Source: Zygnema cylindricum
Taxonomy: Eukaryota; Streptophyta; Zygnematophyceae; Zygnematales; Zygnemataceae
Length of the DNA stretch: 62,000 nt
Assembly (NCBI GenBank): GCA_037447655.1
Contig: JBBHKE010001776.1
Location: forward strand, 233,803-295,802
Direction: 5' to 3'
This document shows positions 60,641 to 62,000 of this stretch, piece by piece. The first letter of the stretch is position 1; each line of letters begins with the position of its first letter. The translations under genes and the position numbers were made by a program. The notes under the pieces are model-generated. The model worked only from the letters and a program-made list of their open reading frames with translations, searched no databases and had not been told where the DNA came from.

Positions 60641-62000
60641 TTTAAATGTTTCTTACGAAATCACGATTTTAAACCGTCTGGGTACACAGTCACAAGATCA
60701 GAAGGCATTAGAAAACTGAAAAACTGAATGCATGGGAACAAACTAAAAAAGGAAACAAGTGCGAAAAAAAAACCAAAATTTATTGTACAAAGGAACCCAA
60801 GATTTTTTTTTTTTTTAGAGACTTTATTAGAAAGCACGATGGTAAACTATCCGAGTACATGGGAAGAGAATACAAACAAAATGAAACAAAACCCTAAAAG
60901 TAAACTAAATGGAAAAACGGTGGGAAACAGTTTACACCATCGTCGTTATTGAAGTTAACAACACTAGTTTGATCGCATTTTTTTTCGTCCAAAAATCACA
61001 AAATAGTGTGAGCAACACTATTTAAGCAAGTGGACTTCGAATCTCCCACATCTACTTGCACTAAGTTAGTATTACAAATTCTAATTTCCCATTATCATTA
61101 ATAAATCCTTAATGTTGATAAAGATGGTTGGTCTAGCACACATAAAAATTGGAATTGAACATATGTGTGCTTTTTATTGAAAGTCAAAAATTATATGCAT
61201 TATGTATATGAGCATTGAAAGGAACAACAGCAAAATAGTATATAGCCAAAACGAAAACTACTCAACCAAATCTTAACATATTTATAAAACTAATAAAAAA
61301 CATTTGAGTCTCCTAAGCTTGGGGAAGTACATGGAGGGAGTTCCGCAACACATCAATGGTTAAATCGAAGGATCTTGCACTCATTGTAAAGTCGCTAACA
61401 TTAAAATGAAGTGTCGCGCTTTTTAATGAAGTATTGTGTTACCTTTAGTATTAGTATGGCCAAAAGAGAGAGGGCTCTCATGGCCCTTTTCTCATGAAAG
61501 AACGTTACTTTAAGTATGGAGAAAGTCACCCAAAGCAATTCCCAAACAAGGAAAAACCTCGACTGCCATAAGAATAAAAATTCAATGACTGTAACAAAGA
61601 CAAAGACTTCGGGGCAAGATTCAGTAAAACAAAAACTTTGTCAACAAAAATATGACGTCACCATCGAGCAAAACGACATCTATCCGTCACGAAGCGATAA
61701 TATGTAAAACATCCCGACGAAGGGACTATCACTTATTAGAAAACAATAGTCGCAATAGTGCTGCCAATAGTGCCGTGTGCTTAAATTCAAACTTGTTAAA
61801 GGGACCAACAAAACAAACGGATGCCATCTTTTTGTCTTTCTTGCATTTGCAATTGAAGCAAGCCTTTTTTCGACCTTACAAGTTGAAAAGTTTGTCGATA
61901 AGTTTACGAGCAAATACTCAATTTACCTGTGAGCGCTCCTGTTTGTGTGTGTTTATCACCCTCCCTCCATCCCACTTACGTTTGTATCCTTGAAACATTC
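60641..62000. other. AT-rich right edge, no gene seen
   Basis: Contains a diverged copy of the 10.35-kb 'gcacgatggtaaac' block (about 60835-60865) and a decayed MITE-like stretch near 60940-61060 with 'aacactatttaagcaagtgg'. Short frames at 61516-61993 have no recognisable domain. Confidence 0.35.

Noticed and set aside
60236-60727. 163-codon Ser/Leu/Phe/Pro-rich frame
   Set aside because: Translation of a polypyrimidine tract with no conserved motif.

Overview
The window is nuclear DNA of a eukaryote in the green lineage. It carries genes broken by GT-AG introns, a classical eukaryotic tRNA-Trp, long (GA)n microsatellites, and an AT-rich background filled with DNA transposons. A secreted expansin, a plant-type phosphomevalonate kinase and a plant-like QCR9 subunit point to a streptophyte (land plant or charophyte alga). 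The expansin diverges from the usual EXPA/EXPB patterns as I recall them. I cannot place the species more precisely.

Layout, left to right. Positions 1-4671 (minus) hold the 5' two thirds or so of a mitochondrial methylcrotonoyl-CoA carboxylase beta-subunit gene, six exons, running off the left edge. QCR9 (plus, 6457-7940, three exons) is divergent from it. A DDA1-like gene (minus, about 15491 down to 13.3 kb) appears to add a C-terminal SAP motif. A tRNA-Trp lies at 16855-16926 (minus). A single-exon expansin is at 21298-22137 (minus). A complete nine-exon phosphomevalonate kinase runs from 51853 down to 43867 (minus). I resolved exon borders by checking reading phase across each junction: QCR9 gives 68 codons plus stop and PMK gives 515 codons plus stop, both close to family lengths. 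One MCC intron is a GC-AG intron.

Most of the rest is non-autonomous DNA transposons. I see (i) MITEs with CACCG...CGGTG ends flanked by TA; (ii) several hAT-like families, most with 8-bp target-site duplications; (iii) a PIF/Harbinger-like family with 3-bp TTA/TAA/TGA duplications; (iv) a family ending in TTGCGTGGTTCAC that forms a cluster and a large inverted repeat at 57.3-60.1 kb. Many are nested, and subtracting the inner element restores the expected length of the outer one. Many introns and several intergenic stretches carry their own local minisatellite. I saw no intact transposase, no retrotransposon polyprotein, no CRISPR and no operon-like gene system. The three metabolic genes (leucine breakdown, respiration, mevalonate pathway) are housekeeping genes with no evident shared regulation. 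A 10-base assembly gap lies at 57681-57690.
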